NCBI GenBank assembly: GCA_046331705.1
Contig: JAXLQJ010000043.1
Span: 1 to 64,000 of the forward strand
Length of the DNA: 64,000 bases
Direction: 5' to 3'
Source of the DNA: JADJOY01 sp046331705 [NCBI: bacterium]
GTDB taxonomy: Bacteria > JADJOY01
In this document: one piece after another, positions 45,771-55,746 of the stretch
Layout of the letters: every line of letters starts with the position of its first letter
Numbering within the stretch: position 1 is the stretch's first letter
The notes under the pieces: model-generated
Database searches by the model: none
What the model was told of the DNA's origin: nothing
The model's input: the letters and a program-made list of their open reading frames with translations, nothing else
Program-made: the position numbers and the translations under genes

Positions 45771-46682
45771 ATGGAACACGGCAGTCGTCGCGCGATCATC
45801 GCGGCTTTCCTCGCCAACCTCGGGATCGCGTGCGCGAAGCTGGTCGCGTGGATGGCGACTGGCGCGGCCTCGATGCTCGCCGAGTCCATCCACTCGCTCG
45901 CGGACACCGGCAACCAGGCGCTGCTCTTGCTCGGCAGCTCGCGGGGCCAGCGCGCACCCACCGAGGAGCACCCCTTCGGTTACGGGCGCGAGCGCTACTT
46001 CTGGGCGTTCGTGGTGGCCTTGGTGCTTTTCTCGCTGGGCTCGCTCTTCGCGATCGTCGAGGGCGTTCACAAGCTCTCGCACCCGCAGCCGCTCGAGTCG
46101 CCGCAATGGGCCATCGGCACGCTCGTCGTCGCCGTGTTGTTGGAGGCGTTCTCGTTCCGCACGGCCGTCAAGGAGGCTCGCCCGCTCAAGGGGACGCGGA
46201 CGTGGTGGTCGTTCATCCGAGACGCGAAATCTCCCGAGCTTCCGGTGGTGCTGCTCGAGGACCTGGGCGCGCTGCTCGGGTTGGTGTTCGCGCTGGTGGG
46301 GGTGGGCATCGCGATGGGCACCGGCGACCCACGCTTCGATGCCATCGGCTCGATCGCGATCGGCGCGTTGCTCGGCGTGATCGCCATCATCCTCGCCATC
46401 GAGATGAAGAGCCTGCTCGTGGGTGAGGCGGCGGCGCCGACCCAGCGCACGGCGATCCGGGAGTCCTTCGAGGCCGCCAAGTACGTGCGTCGAGTCATTC
46501 ATTTGCGCACGCTCCATCTCGGTCCGGACGAGCTCCTGGTCGCCGCGAAGCTCGAGTTCGAGCCCTCGCTCTCGCTCCTCGATCTCTCCAATGCCATCGA
46601 TGCGGCCGAAGCCGGCGTACGCGACCGAGTGCCGAGCGCGCGGCTCATCTTCGTGGAACCCGACGTCTATCGCGGTTCGTGA
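45771..46682 (+). CDS. Cation diffusion facilitator (CDF) family transporter
   Basis: A 303-residue membrane transporter. The first metal-site helix has the HxxxD motif (ESIHSLADTGNQ). The second metal-site helix reads VVLLEDLGALLGL, with Glu-Asp where most zinc-transporting CDFs have HxxxD, a feature seen in ZnT9-like members. Six membrane helices and a cytoplasmic C-terminal domain (VIHLRTLHLGPDELLVAAKLEF) complete the fold. CDFs export Zn, Fe, Mn or Co by proton antiport; the substitution makes zinc less certain. ATG 45771; a long upstream in-frame reading has no domain content. Confidence 0.9.
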   Translation: MEHGSRRAIIAAFLANLGIACAKLVAWMATGAASMLAESIHSLADTGNQALLLLGSSRGQRAPTEEHPFGYGRERYFWAFVVALVLFSLGSLFAIVEGVHKLSHPQPLESPQWAIGTLVVAVLLEAFSFRTAVKEARPLKGTRTWWSFIRDAKSPELPVVLLEDLGALLGLVFALVGVGIAMGTGDPRFDAIGSIAIGALLGVIAIILAIEMKSLLVGEAAAPTQRTAIRESFEAAKYVRRVIHLRTLHLGPDELLVAAKLEFEPSLSLLDLSNAIDAAEAGVRDRVPSARLIFVEPDVYRGS

Positions 46683-46718
46683 GCGCAGCGCGCGCGAACC
46701 CGCCGGAGCCGAGTCAGC

Positions 46719-47720
46719 ATGCCCAAGACACTGGTCACCGGGGCCACCGGATTGGTGGGCTGGAACGTCGTTCAGGCATTGCGCGAGCGCGACCGCCCCG
46801 TGCGGGCGTTGGTTCGCGATCCCGACAAGGCGCGTCGCTTGCTGCCCGCGGAGGTGGAGCTGGTGGCGGGTGACGTGACCGATCGCGCGTCCGTCGATCG
46901 CGCGCTCGCCGACGTGAACGTCGTCTACCACGCCGCGGGATTGCCCGAGCAATGGCTGAAGGACGTGGGTCGATTCCAGCGCGTCAACGTGGAAGGGACG
47001 CGCAACCTCGTGGATGCCGCGCTTCAGCGAAAGGTCGAGCGGTTCGTCTACACCAGCACCATCGACGTCTTTCAGGCGGCGACGTCGCAGGAATACGACG
47101 AGTCGAGCCCCATCGATGCAACGCCGAAGGGCACGCCCTACGAGCGTTCGAAGCAGGACGCCGACCGCGTGGTGGTGGCGGCGCTCGCGCAGGGGCTCCA
47201 CGCCGTGATCCTGCACCCCGCGGCGCTCTACGGCCCCGGTCCCGCCGGTTCGCCAGGCATCAACGACTTCATCGTCAGGCTCGAGAAGCACCAGATCCCG
47301 GCGCTGCTGCCCGGCGGCATGCCGGTGGTCCATTCGCGGGACGTCGGAGTGGGGCACGTCCTCGCCGAGGATCGGCCGGCCGGCAGCCGTTACATCCTGA
47401 GCGAGTCCTACGTCGACATCACGCATCTGGCGTGGATCGTGAGTCATGCGCTCGGACGCAAGGACATCCCGCGCGTCATGCCGCTTGGGCTCGCGAGGCT
47501 CGTCTCGGAAATCGGCGAGCGCTGGGCCGCGTTGTCGGGCCGTCCGCCGCTCATTCCGCGCGGCCAGCTCCACTTCCTGCAATGGAAGGCGCGCCCCAAG
47601 AACAACAAGGCGCGCAAAGAGCTCAAATGGACGCCGATGCTCTTCCGCGACGGTGTCCGCGCGACCGTCGCCGAGCTGACCGGAAAGCCGCTCGCCGCCG
47701 CGTCCTCGCCTGCGGGCTGA
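46719..47720 (+). CDS. NAD-dependent epimerase/dehydratase (extended SDR)
   Basis: A 333-residue extended short-chain dehydrogenase: GATGLVGWNV is the dinucleotide-binding loop and YERSK is the YxxxK active site, with Ser/Thr in VYTSTIDVF upstream. The overall plan resembles hopanoid-associated and 3-beta-hydroxysteroid dehydrogenase-like proteins. Start ATG 46719, 36 bases after the CDF gene. Substrate may be a sugar nucleotide, sterol or flavonoid-like molecule; it cannot be chosen here. Confidence 0.85.
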   Translation: MPKTLVTGATGLVGWNVVQALRERDRPVRALVRDPDKARRLLPAEVELVAGDVTDRASVDRALADVNVVYHAAGLPEQWLKDVGRFQRVNVEGTRNLVDAALQRKVERFVYTSTIDVFQAATSQEYDESSPIDATPKGTPYERSKQDADRVVVAALAQGLHAVILHPAALYGPGPAGSPGINDFIVRLEKHQIPALLPGGMPVVHSRDVGVGHVLAEDRPAGSRYILSESYVDITHLAWIVSHALGRKDIPRVMPLGLARLVSEIGERWAALSGRPPLIPRGQLHFLQWKARPKNNKARKELKWTPMLFRDGVRATVAELTGKPLAAASSPAG

Positions 47721-47821
47721 CCCGGCGAGGGGACGCCGCCATGCCGGGGCACCGGCCGTCACGGGCGCTCGCATCCCGATCGTTTCGTGCGAGGATGCCG
47801 GCGCGCACCTGGGCGCGCTCG

Positions 47822-49804
47822 ATGAACCGACTTCTGCATCCCGTCGGCCCTGCGGCACTCTGCGCCGTGCTCGCCCTCGCGGCCGCGTGCGGCGGCGACG
47901 GCAGCCGCAGCGCGCTCGTCCCCCTGGCGCTGCCCGAGGGCTGCAACCCACTCCTCGGCGGCGGCGACTGCTTTCTGCCGTACCCGAGCGATTTCTTCCG
48001 CGTGCCGGATGCGACCGCGACGAGCGGCGCGCGCATCGAGACCCGCGGTGCCGCCAAGCTCGCCGCCGCCGACGGCTCGAGCGCCGACGTCTCCGACTGG
48101 CGCCCGATTCAAGGCTACTCGCGCTCCTCGACCGTCCTGGGAACGCTGCTCGCTCCCACGGCGGATGCGGGCCTGGTGGGCTTCTTCGACTCGCCCGGCG
48201 AGACGCTTGCGGTGCGCAGCTCGGCGACGCTGATCGTCGATGCCGCCAGCGGCGAGTTGGTGCCGCACTTCGCCGATCTCGACCCGCGCGCCAACGACGC
48301 GAGCCGCCAAGCGATCGCGCTCCATCCGGTGGTCCCGCTCGGCGAGTCGCGTCGCTACATCGTCGCGTTCCACGGGCTCGTCAGCCCGACGGGCGCGGAC
48401 GTGCCGGCGCCGGAGGGTTTCCGGCGCATCCGCGACGGCGAGGCCGCGGGAGACACCGCGCTGGCGCCCCTCGTCGCTCGCTACGAGAGCGACGTCTTCC
48501 CCCCGCTCGAGGCGCTCGGCTTGCCGCGCGCCGAGATCCAGCTCGCGTGGGACTTCACCACCGGCTCGGACCTGGACGTGACCGGCGACATGCGGCGGGT
48601 CCGCGAGCTGGCGCTCGCGTGGCTCGCGTCGCACACGCCCGAGATCACCATCGACGACGTCGAAGAGCACGCACCCGGCGACGGCTCCGGGCTGTGGCGC
48701 ACGGTCTCCGGCACCGTGCGCGGTCCGCGCTTCGTCGACTCACCCGATCCCGGCGCGCGCCTCACGCGCGACGGCGACGGCCGCGTGCGCCAAGACGGCA
48801 CCGTCGCGTTCCCGTTCCTCGCGCAGATCCCCGAACGCCTCCGCGATCCCGCCGCGGGCGCGGGCCGCGTGATCGGTCTCGGCCATGGCTTCTTCGGCAC
48901 GCGCAACGAGGTGCGCAGCGCCTCGGCGATTCAGTCGGCGAATGCGCTCGGCGCGGTGGTCACGTCCATCGACTGGTGGGGCATGTCGGTCACCGACGCA
49001 CCCGGCGTGGTGCTCTCGCTGGTGGGCAACCCGGCGCGCGCCACGCTCTTCACGGATCGCGTTCATCAGGCGATCGCCAACTGGCTCACCTTCACCGTGG
49101 CGCTGCGCGGTCCGCTGGTGGGAACGGCGGCGTTCCAGCGACCCGGCACGGAGCAGTCGGTCTACGACCCGAGTCGCGTCGACTTCTGGGGACTCTCCAA
49201 CGGCGCGATCCTCGGCACCGTGCAATCGGCGATGAACCCGTGGAGCGAGCGCGTCTGCCTCAACGTGGGCGGCGCCGGCTGGTCGCAGATGATGTGGCGC
49301 TCGGGAAACTTCGTGCCGTTCCTGCTCGCCGCGTCGCTCTCGATCCCCGATCCGCTGGTGCAGCAGGAGTACGTCGCGTCGATTCAGCGGCACATGGACC
49401 GCATCGATCCCGCCACCTACGCGCCGCTCTTCTTCGATCCCGAGCTGCCGCAGAATCCAGCCGATCGCCACGTGGTGCTGCAGATGGGCCTCGGCGACGC
49501 CGGCGTCCCCAACGTGGGCAGCTTCTACCTGGCGCGGGCGCTCGGCGCCGCCGTCACCATGCCGACCGCGGCGCCCATCTGGGGCGTCGATCCCGTGGTG
49601 GGCTTCGACGCCCGCGCCGGCGTCACCGTCTTCGACATGGGCGTCGACGCATCCTTCGAGGCCAAAGCCTCGCCACCGCTCGCCGGCAACGTCGTCCACG
49701 ACGGCGTGCGATTGCTGGCCGCCGCCGACCGCCAGCTCGACGCCCTCTTCTCCGTGGAAGGCCGCGTCATCCACCCCTGCGACGGCCCCTGCGACCCCGA
49801 GTAG
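47822..49804 (+). CDS. Lipoprotein with alpha/beta-hydrolase (lipase-like) domain
   Basis: A 660-residue lipoprotein (signal end LALAAACGG). The N-terminal part has CFLPYPSDFFRVPD, like the PFPSDLF segment at the start of surface lipases of the VolA/Pla-1 type. The second half has hydrolase elements: GLGHGFFGTRNE as an oxyanion-type loop, and FWGLSNGAILGT as a GxSxG-like nucleophile elbow (G-L-S-N-G). The C-terminus is Cys-containing. It would be a surface or periplasmic esterase. ATG 47822; the much longer open frame upstream lies over the epimerase gene in another frame. Convergent with the DUF5060 gene. Confidence 0.75.
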   Translation: MNRLLHPVGPAALCAVLALAAACGGDGSRSALVPLALPEGCNPLLGGGDCFLPYPSDFFRVPDATATSGARIETRGAAKLAAADGSSADVSDWRPIQGYSRSSTVLGTLLAPTADAGLVGFFDSPGETLAVRSSATLIVDAASGELVPHFADLDPRANDASRQAIALHPVVPLGESRRYIVAFHGLVSPTGADVPAPEGFRRIRDGEAAGDTALAPLVARYESDVFPPLEALGLPRAEIQLAWDFTTGSDLDVTGDMRRVRELALAWLASHTPEITIDDVEEHAPGDGSGLWRTVSGTVRGPRFVDSPDPGARLTRDGDGRVRQDGTVAFPFLAQIPERLRDPAAGAGRVIGLGHGFFGTRNEVRSASAIQSANALGAVVTSIDWWGMSVTDAPGVVLSLVGNPARATLFTDRVHQAIANWLTFTVALRGPLVGTAAFQRPGTEQSVYDPSRVDFWGLSNGAILGTVQSAMNPWSERVCLNVGGAGWSQMMWRSGNFVPFLLAASLSIPDPLVQQEYVASIQRHMDRIDPATYAPLFFDPELPQNPADRHVVLQMGLGDAGVPNVGSFYLARALGAAVTMPTAAPIWGVDPVVGFDARAGVTVFDMGVDASFEAKASPPLAGNVVHDGVRLLAAADRQLDALFSVEGRVIHPCDGPCDPE

Positions 49805-49928
49805 CAGCGGCGCCCATCGTCCGGCGCGTGATCGGTCCCTCGGCAGCCCCGAAGCCCGCGCGTACGAGAATCGAGCCGGCTCCTCACCGAGCGCTCCGCG
49901 ACCAACGACGACGCCGTGCGCGCGAGCT

Positions 49929-51734
49929 TCACCGTTCGAGGCGCAGGGCGATGTCCCGGGAGAAGTCGGGGATCGCGAGATCGATGGCGCCGCCGCGGGG
50001 ACGCTCGGTGGATCGGCCGATCTCGGCGCCGGTGTACGTGTCGAACCAACGGGCATGCCACACGCCCTCGCCTTCGACCGGCACGCGGACGGTGGCGCCG
50101 GAGAGGGTCGACGAGTCGGGGCGATACCACTGGTGCGCGTCGTTCTTGATCCACACGAGCGCGGTGTGACGGCCGCGCAGCGCAAGGGTGACGAGGGCGG
50201 CGCTCGGTGCGGTGGCGCTGGCGCCGCCGACGGCGAACTCCTCGTCGTCGAAGGCGACGTCTTCGACGAAGCTGGCGAGAGCGCCGAAGTGGACGTAGGC
50301 GTCCGTGGGATCGACGACGTTGTCCCACCACCACGTCATGCCGGTGCCGAAGGCGCCGCTGAGGGCGCCGGCCCACAGCATGTCGTGGACGCCGGTGCTC
50401 TCGGGGTCGGCCGCGAGGGTCTCGGCGGGGCCCCGGAAGTCCACGCCCGCTTCGCCAGCGAGCGTGGCTTTGCCGTAGCGGCCCATGTGCGCGGCGAGCA
50501 GCGGCAGCGCGTGGCTGAAGTCGAGCGGTAGCCCGGCGACCGAGTAGAGGTGCACTTGGGTGAACGCGATCTCGGGCAGCTGCCAGAGATCGCGCAGCAA
50601 CGCGGTGCCGAGAAAGAGATCGAGAAGCGCGGGCGTGCCGCTGGTGCTGGTGGTGATGGGCCGCCGCGCCGGATCGAGATCCTGGATCGCGCGCGCCATG
50701 GATTGGTGCCACTCCACCAGCGCCGCCGTGCCCGGTGAGTCAGCGAGGTCCACCTCGTTCCAGAGCTCCCACGCCAGCAGGTTGGTGGCGTAGCCGTAGC
50801 GCGCCACCAGGTAGCGCAGCCGGCGCTCGAAAAGCGAGCGCGCCGAGGGGTCGGTGAAGAATCGCGCAGGAGCGGCGAGCGGCCCGCCGTTGGCGGCGTT
50901 GTACGGGTTCCCGTCCCACTCGCTGTTGGCGGTGAGCGAGAAGGCGCCATGGTTCTGGATCGAGAGCAGGACCGCGATGCCGAGGGAGCGCGCCTTCTCG
51001 ATCACGTCGTCGAGCTGCCAGGCGCGATCGAGTCGTGCCGTGTAGTCGCCGAGCGAGGTCGCCTCGAGGCCGCCGTCGGGCGCGCGCTCGGTCCATTCGA
51101 GGGCGAACGCCCAGCTCGGCATCCAGAGCCGCGCATAGGTGGCGCGTTGCGCGGCGAGCTTCTCGAGCCAGTCGTCGTAGGCGAACGTGCCGCGGCCGTC
51201 GTACCAGCACAGGTTCTCGCCGATCGCGAAGTAGGGCGTGCCGTCCTCGTGACGGAGGTAGCGCGCGTCGCGCTCGCTCACGTGCAGGAAGCCGTGCTCG
51301 TTCGCCGCGGGGGCGCCCACCTCGACGGCGCTCCAGGGGCTCGTTCGCTCGTCGGTGTCGCCGCTCGCCGTCACCTGGCGCGCGACGAAGCGCCATTCGA
51401 AGTGGCCGGCTTCGCTCGGCGCGAAGCGAACGACCCAGTGCGGATCGCTCGCGGCTTCGAGCGATTCGCGCCCGTCGACGAGCTCGCGGGTGAAGTCGCG
51501 GGTGACGAACGCGGGAACGCGCACGAGCGCTCCCAGAGGTGTGCGGAGCTCACCCCACACGTCCGCTTGCGCGGGATCGAACGGATTGGGGGCGAGCACG
51601 GGCAGGTCGAGGGTGCGCTCGAGCTTCCCCCAGGCGGTGAGCTCGGCGGTCGGCGCGCCGTCGTTCGACGAGGACGACGAGCCGCAGCCGGCGAGGACCA
51701 GGACGAGGAACGCCGAGAGCCGGCACGCGTTCAC
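49929..51734 (-). CDS. DUF5060/glycoside-hydrolase-like lipoprotein
   Basis: A 601-residue lipoprotein: GTG 51734 places a signal with lipobox LVLVLAGCGSS at the start. Residues ~35-150 form an immunoglobulin-like DUF5060 domain (WGELRTPLGALVRVPAFVTRDF, then FRFAPSEAGHFEWRF-type ending). From ~155 follows a TIM-barrel glycoside-hydrolase-like part: YFAIGENLCWYDG, YARLWMPSWAF, LLAWELWNEVDL with the conserved Asn-Glu pair, and TLAGEAGVDF as the second Glu. The C-terminal ~90 residues are a beta-sandwich. It should act on an extracellular polysaccharide. Longer readings to 52292 run into the PPK2 gene. Confidence 0.8.
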   Translation of the reverse strand: MNACRLSAFLVLVLAGCGSSSSSNDGAPTAELTAWGKLERTLDLPVLAPNPFDPAQADVWGELRTPLGALVRVPAFVTRDFTRELVDGRESLEAASDPHWVVRFAPSEAGHFEWRFVARQVTASGDTDERTSPWSAVEVGAPAANEHGFLHVSERDARYLRHEDGTPYFAIGENLCWYDGRGTFAYDDWLEKLAAQRATYARLWMPSWAFALEWTERAPDGGLEATSLGDYTARLDRAWQLDDVIEKARSLGIAVLLSIQNHGAFSLTANSEWDGNPYNAANGGPLAAPARFFTDPSARSLFERRLRYLVARYGYATNLLAWELWNEVDLADSPGTAALVEWHQSMARAIQDLDPARRPITTSTSGTPALLDLFLGTALLRDLWQLPEIAFTQVHLYSVAGLPLDFSHALPLLAAHMGRYGKATLAGEAGVDFRGPAETLAADPESTGVHDMLWAGALSGAFGTGMTWWWDNVVDPTDAYVHFGALASFVEDVAFDDEEFAVGGASATAPSAALVTLALRGRHTALVWIKNDAHQWYRPDSSTLSGATVRVPVEGEGVWHARWFDTYTGAEIGRSTERPRGGAIDLAIPDFSRDIALRLER

Positions 51735-51796
51735 GGGGCGCGTCGCGGCCACGAGGATTCGTGGCCCTGGAGACGGTCGTGGCGGGCTTCGTCCGC

Positions 51797-52624
51797 TCAC
51801 TTCGGGATCTTGATCTTCCGGAGGTCCGGCGGCCCAGGCGGATAGCGCAAGTCGAGGTCCTCGAGCGTGTGCCGCAACAGCCGCGCGACCACGTGATTGC
51901 GGTACCACTTGCGATTGGCGGGGATCACGTACCAGGGGGCCCACGGCGTCGAGCAGCGCCGAAGCGCCACCGCGTAGGCCTCCATGTAGTGGTCCCAGAG
52001 ATTGCGCTCGCCGATGTCGCCCGCCTGGAACTTCCAGTGCTTGGTGGGATCGGCGAGCCGCTCTTCGAGGCGCTTGCGCTGCTCGTCGCGGCTGATGTGG
52101 AGGAAGAGCTTCAGGATCCGCGTGCCGCTCTCCGTCAGCATCCGCTCGAAGTCGTTGATCTGCCGGTAGCGCTCCTCGATCACCTCCGGCGAGGCCCAGC
52201 CGTGGACGCGCACCACCAGCACGTCCTCGTAGTGCGAGCGGTTGAGGACGCCGATTCGGCCCTTGGGCGGGCAGCGCTGATGCACGCGCCACAGGAAGTC
52301 GTGCGCCAGCTCCTCGGGCGTGGGCTTTTTGAACGAGTGGACCTCGAGCCCCAGCGAGTCGAGCGGACCGAAGACCTTGCGAATGGTGCCGTCCTTGCCG
52401 CCGGTGTCCATCGCCTGCAGCACCACCAGCACGCCGTGCGAGGCGGCGGCCACCAGCTTCTCTTGAAGCTCGTCGAGCGCGGCGAGGTCCTCGTCGAGAA
52501 GCTTCTCGCCCCGCTCCTTGTCGAGGCCGCCGTCATCGTCGGGATCGAAGCGGCCGAGATCGACCTTCCTTCCGTGCGTGGGGATGCGACAGCGCTTGCG
52601 GATGCGGGCTGCGTCGTTGGCCAT
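51797..52624 (-). CDS. Polyphosphate:nucleotide phosphotransferase, PPK2 family
   Basis: A 275-residue PPK2. Motifs: Walker A-like QAMDTGGKDGTIR, FKKPTPEELAHDFLWRVH, Walker B-like NRSHYEDVLVVRVHG, and the lid KLFLHISRDEQRKRLEERL. The Trp-rich ending (TPWAPWYVIPANRKWYRN) is typical. PPK2 enzymes use polyphosphate to phosphorylate nucleoside mono- or diphosphates. ATG 52624 matches the family start (MANDAARIRKR); 14 further residues to 52666 are possible. Class (ADP versus AMP kinase) is not decided. Confidence 0.92.
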   Translation of the reverse strand: MANDAARIRKRCRIPTHGRKVDLGRFDPDDDGGLDKERGEKLLDEDLAALDELQEKLVAAASHGVLVVLQAMDTGGKDGTIRKVFGPLDSLGLEVHSFKKPTPEELAHDFLWRVHQRCPPKGRIGVLNRSHYEDVLVVRVHGWASPEVIEERYRQINDFERMLTESGTRILKLFLHISRDEQRKRLEERLADPTKHWKFQAGDIGERNLWDHYMEAYAVALRRCSTPWAPWYVIPANRKWYRNHVVARLLRHTLEDLDLRYPPGPPDLRKIKIPK

Positions 52625-52752
52625 GCGGCGAGTATCCCCGATGCCGGTCCCGCCGATCCACCGCAACGATCGCGCTTCTCACGAAGGCGGGCGAACGGCG
52701 CGCGCGGGAGGTTGGGGGGAAGAAGCCCGCGCGCGCCGCGCCCGAAAGAGGG

Positions 52753-54051
52753 CTATTCGTCGCAAGGCTCGGGGGCGCGGTGCCAGATCTCGGCGCCGGT
52801 GGGAGACGTCGCGCAGCCGTAGCATTGCGCCGTGCCGACGTAGAGATCGTCGAAGAAAGTCTCGAGCCCGCGGATGCCGAGATTGCGTGCGTCGCCGAAG
52901 CCGGCGGGGGCGAGCTTGCCGCGCGGCCCCACCTCCTCGACCCAGGTGATCCCGTCCTTGGTGCGATAGAGGACCGCTCCCTGCTTGGCCGCGGTGGCGT
53001 CGGAGTCGGCGGCCACGTACGTGCCCAGGTAGAGCTGATCGCCGTGCTCGTGGAGGCGCCAGCCGTAGCCGCGCGCCGGATCGTCGTGGCCGTTCTGGAC
53101 GACGCTCTGCCAGCTCGCGCCGAGATCGCGGCTGCGCCAGACCGCGAAGCCGTTCCGCGGGTTGCCGGTGCTCGCGTAGAGCGCGCCGCGGAACGCGATC
53201 ATGCTCAGGATCTCGATGTTGCCGGAGTCGCCGAACCCGGCGCGCGTGGCGGCGGCGCCGCCCACCACCGGTGCGAGCGTGCTGCCGTCGAAGCGATAGA
53301 TCCGTGCGCCGCGCCCGTTCCACGCGGCGATGAAGAGCTGATCGCCGAGCGGCGCGATCTCGCCGAAGGTGTGGTTGCCGACGTCGTCGAGACCGTTGGC
53401 GGCCATGCGGCTCCACGAGGCGCCGTCGTACGTCCAGAGCTCGGCGCCGCGCGCGTTCGAGGTGCCGATCCAGAGCTTCTTGCGCCAGACCACGAAACCG
53501 CGCACCGAGAGATTCGCCGGGTTGCCGAGGCCCGGCTCGCCCAGACGCTTCCAGGCGACGCCGTCGCTGGTGCGCCAGAGCTCGGCGCCGGTGGCGGGAT
53601 TGTGGGTCGCGGCGAGCAGCGCTCCTCCGTACACCACGAAGTTTCGGATGCCGAGGTTGAAGCGGTTGCCGAAACCGTCGCCGACGACACGCTGCCAGGC
53701 GTCGCCGTCGTAACGCCACACTTGCGCGCCGGTGGTCGCGCTCTCGTTCGACGCGCGCGGCGCGCCCACGTCCGGATCGTCGCCAGGCGCGCCCGTTCCG
53801 CGATCGAGTGTGCCCACGTAGAGGTGATCGCCGAACGCCTTCATCGACCACGCCCAGCGATTGGCGGCGTCGCCGAAGCCGTCGGCGTTGACCTGCGTCC
53901 AGCAGCCCGCGGGCACGGCGGCCTTGCGCGCGGGCGCGTCGTCGCCGGTCAACGCGGAAGCGTCTCGCGGCGCCGTCTGCGGCGCACCGCACCCGAGAAT
54001 CAGCGACATCAGCGACGTCGACGCCAGGCACCTCGCCCCAACGCGCAGCAT
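52753..54051 (-). CDS. Lipoprotein with repeated propeller-like motif
   Basis: A 432-residue lipoprotein (lipobox SLILGCGAP). It is built from about six repeats of a motif of the form GFGxxxNxxI....LYVGTxN..GAELWR (for example FGNRFNLGIRNFVVYGG, GLGNPANLSVRGFVVWR, FGDSGNIEILSMIAF, FGDARNLGIRGLETF), which suggests a beta-propeller on the cell surface or in the periplasm. Two Cys near the end (AQCYGC) may bind or bridge. ATG 54051; a longer frame to 54414 has no domain content. Function unknown. Confidence 0.75.
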   Translation of the reverse strand: MLRVGARCLASTSLMSLILGCGAPQTAPRDASALTGDDAPARKAAVPAGCWTQVNADGFGDAANRWAWSMKAFGDHLYVGTLDRGTGAPGDDPDVGAPRASNESATTGAQVWRYDGDAWQRVVGDGFGNRFNLGIRNFVVYGGALLAATHNPATGAELWRTSDGVAWKRLGEPGLGNPANLSVRGFVVWRKKLWIGTSNARGAELWTYDGASWSRMAANGLDDVGNHTFGEIAPLGDQLFIAAWNGRGARIYRFDGSTLAPVVGGAAATRAGFGDSGNIEILSMIAFRGALYASTGNPRNGFAVWRSRDLGASWQSVVQNGHDDPARGYGWRLHEHGDQLYLGTYVAADSDATAAKQGAVLYRTKDGITWVEEVGPRGKLAPAGFGDARNLGIRGLETFFDDLYVGTAQCYGCATSPTGAEIWHRAPEPCDE

Positions 54052-54552
54052 GAGCGCTCCCCCTCCGCAGAGCGGAATCCGAGTCGGGCTCGCTCCGCGT
54101 GAATCGCGTCGCGTGCGTCGCCGACGTCCGCGCTGCCACTCGTCTTGCCCACCCGACGGCGAGAGCAAGAGACGCGCCGTCGCAACGGGCGTCATCGTGT
54201 TGACCGCGTCGGCGGAGCGAGCTCGCGACGCGCACCGCAGCCGCGCGCGAGGCGCCGGCGCAAGGCTCGATCGCAACACGCGAATCCGCCGTCGCGGTGC
54301 GGGAAGCCGAAGCGATCCACGATACGCGAGCGACGTCCGCATCGAGCCGTGGGTGCGTCGAGAAACTGGCGCCTGTGATTCGCCGCATCCCACGGTTCTC
54401 GGCGGGGACGCCACTCGCGTTAGCAGGCTGCCGAAGCGCTCGCCGGCGCGCCACCGGCGTGTGGCGCCTTCACCGCCCGTTCAGCGGTGGAGTCGCGAGC
54501 GAACGCTTCGCCGTTTGTGGTTCGTGCGGCCTTCGAGTATTCCCCGCATCCG
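54052..54552 (+). other. 501-bp divergent intergenic region, nothing recognised
   Basis: The region lies between the divergently transcribed propeller lipoprotein and sbcD. No coding stretch with domain content, no clear hairpin and no promoter consensus were seen. Several short open frames cross it on both strands but have a shadow-type Arg-rich composition. Confidence 0.5.
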
Positions 54553-55746
54553 ATGCGCTTCATCCACACCGCCGATTGGCATCTGGGGCGCCTCTTCCAC
54601 GGCGTCCATCTCACCGACGATCAGCGCCACGTGCTGGCGCAGCTCGTGACGCTGGCTCGCGAAGCGCGCGCCGATGCGCTGATCGTCGCGGGCGACGTCT
54701 ACGATCGCGCGGTCCCGCCGCCCGAGGCGGTGAGCCTTCTCGACGAGGTGCTCACGCGACTCGTGCTCGACGAGCGCATCCCGGTCATCGTGATCGCCGG
54801 TAACCACGACGGGCCCGATCGCCTCGCGTTCGGCTCGCGGATCCTCGCCGAGCGCGGGCTGCACGTTCTCGGCGTGCCCGACGCCGCGCCGCAGCCGATT
54901 CGTCTTGCCGATGCGTGGGGCACGGTCGAGGTCTTCGCCGCGCCGTTCGCCGATCCCGCGACCTTCCGAGCCCAGCTCGGCCGCGACGACCTCCACGACC
55001 ACGATGCCGCGCTGGGCGCGTGGGTGGAGCGCGCGCGCGTCGCCGCCGATCCCGCGGCGCGCCCGGTGCTCGTGGGTCACGCGTTCGTGCGCGGTGGCGC
55101 CGAGAGCGAGTCCGAGCGGCCGCTCAGCGTCGGCGGCGCCGGCGCCGTCGACGTGGCACGTCTCGACGGATTCGCGTACGTGGCGCTCGGTCATCTGCAC
55201 CGGCCGCAAGCGCTGCGCGCCGACGGCGCGATCGCGTACGCGGGGTCGTTGCTCAAGTACTCGTTCTCGGAGGTGGATCACCCCAAGTCCGTGAGCGTCG
55301 TCGAGATCGACGCGCGCGGTCGCGCGTCCATCGAGCGAGTCGCGCTCACACCGCGTCGCGACGTGCGCATCCTCGAGGGCCATCTGGACGAGCTCACCCG
55401 CGGTCGAACCGCGGCGGGGCCGGTCGCGGGCTCGCGCGACGACTATTTCCGCGTGCGCCTGCTCGACTCCGGGCCGCTGCTCGATCCGATCGGCAAGCTG
55501 CGCCAGGTCTTCCCGAACGTCCTCGAGCTCGAGCGCCCCCTGGATCGCACGACGACGCCGGCGGCGGGGAGCGTGGCTCCCGCCGATCGTCGTCAGCTCG
55601 GCGACGTGGAGCTCTTCGAGGCGTTCGTGCGCGAGATCACGGGCGACGCGCTCTCGGATGCGCAGCGCGAGCTGTTGCGCGACGTGCTGGTCGAGGTCGA
55701 GCGCGCCGAGAGCGAAGGCGACGCGGAGGCCGTCGGTGCGTCCTGA
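54553..55746 (+). CDS. sbcD: Exonuclease SbcD (Mre11-like nuclease subunit)
   Basis: A 397-residue metallophosphoesterase. The phosphodiesterase motifs are visible: ADWHLGR (Asp8, His10), GDVYDRA (Asp48), GNHDGPDR (Asn84, His85), VGHAFVRGG and ALGHLHRPQ. It forms the nuclease part of the SbcCD complex that cuts hairpins, cruciforms and DNA ends. ATG 54553 gives the standard N-terminus MRFIHTADWHLG; 22 extra residues upstream are unlike the family. The end overlaps the sbcC start by 11 bases, showing coupling. Confidence 0.95.
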   Translation: MRFIHTADWHLGRLFHGVHLTDDQRHVLAQLVTLAREARADALIVAGDVYDRAVPPPEAVSLLDEVLTRLVLDERIPVIVIAGNHDGPDRLAFGSRILAERGLHVLGVPDAAPQPIRLADAWGTVEVFAAPFADPATFRAQLGRDDLHDHDAALGAWVERARVAADPAARPVLVGHAFVRGGAESESERPLSVGGAGAVDVARLDGFAYVALGHLHRPQALRADGAIAYAGSLLKYSFSEVDHPKSVSVVEIDARGRASIERVALTPRRDVRILEGHLDELTRGRTAAGPVAGSRDDYFRVRLLDSGPLLDPIGKLRQVFPNVLELERPLDRTTTPAAGSVAPADRRQLGDVELFEAFVREITGDALSDAQRELLRDVLVEVERAESEGDAEAVGAS

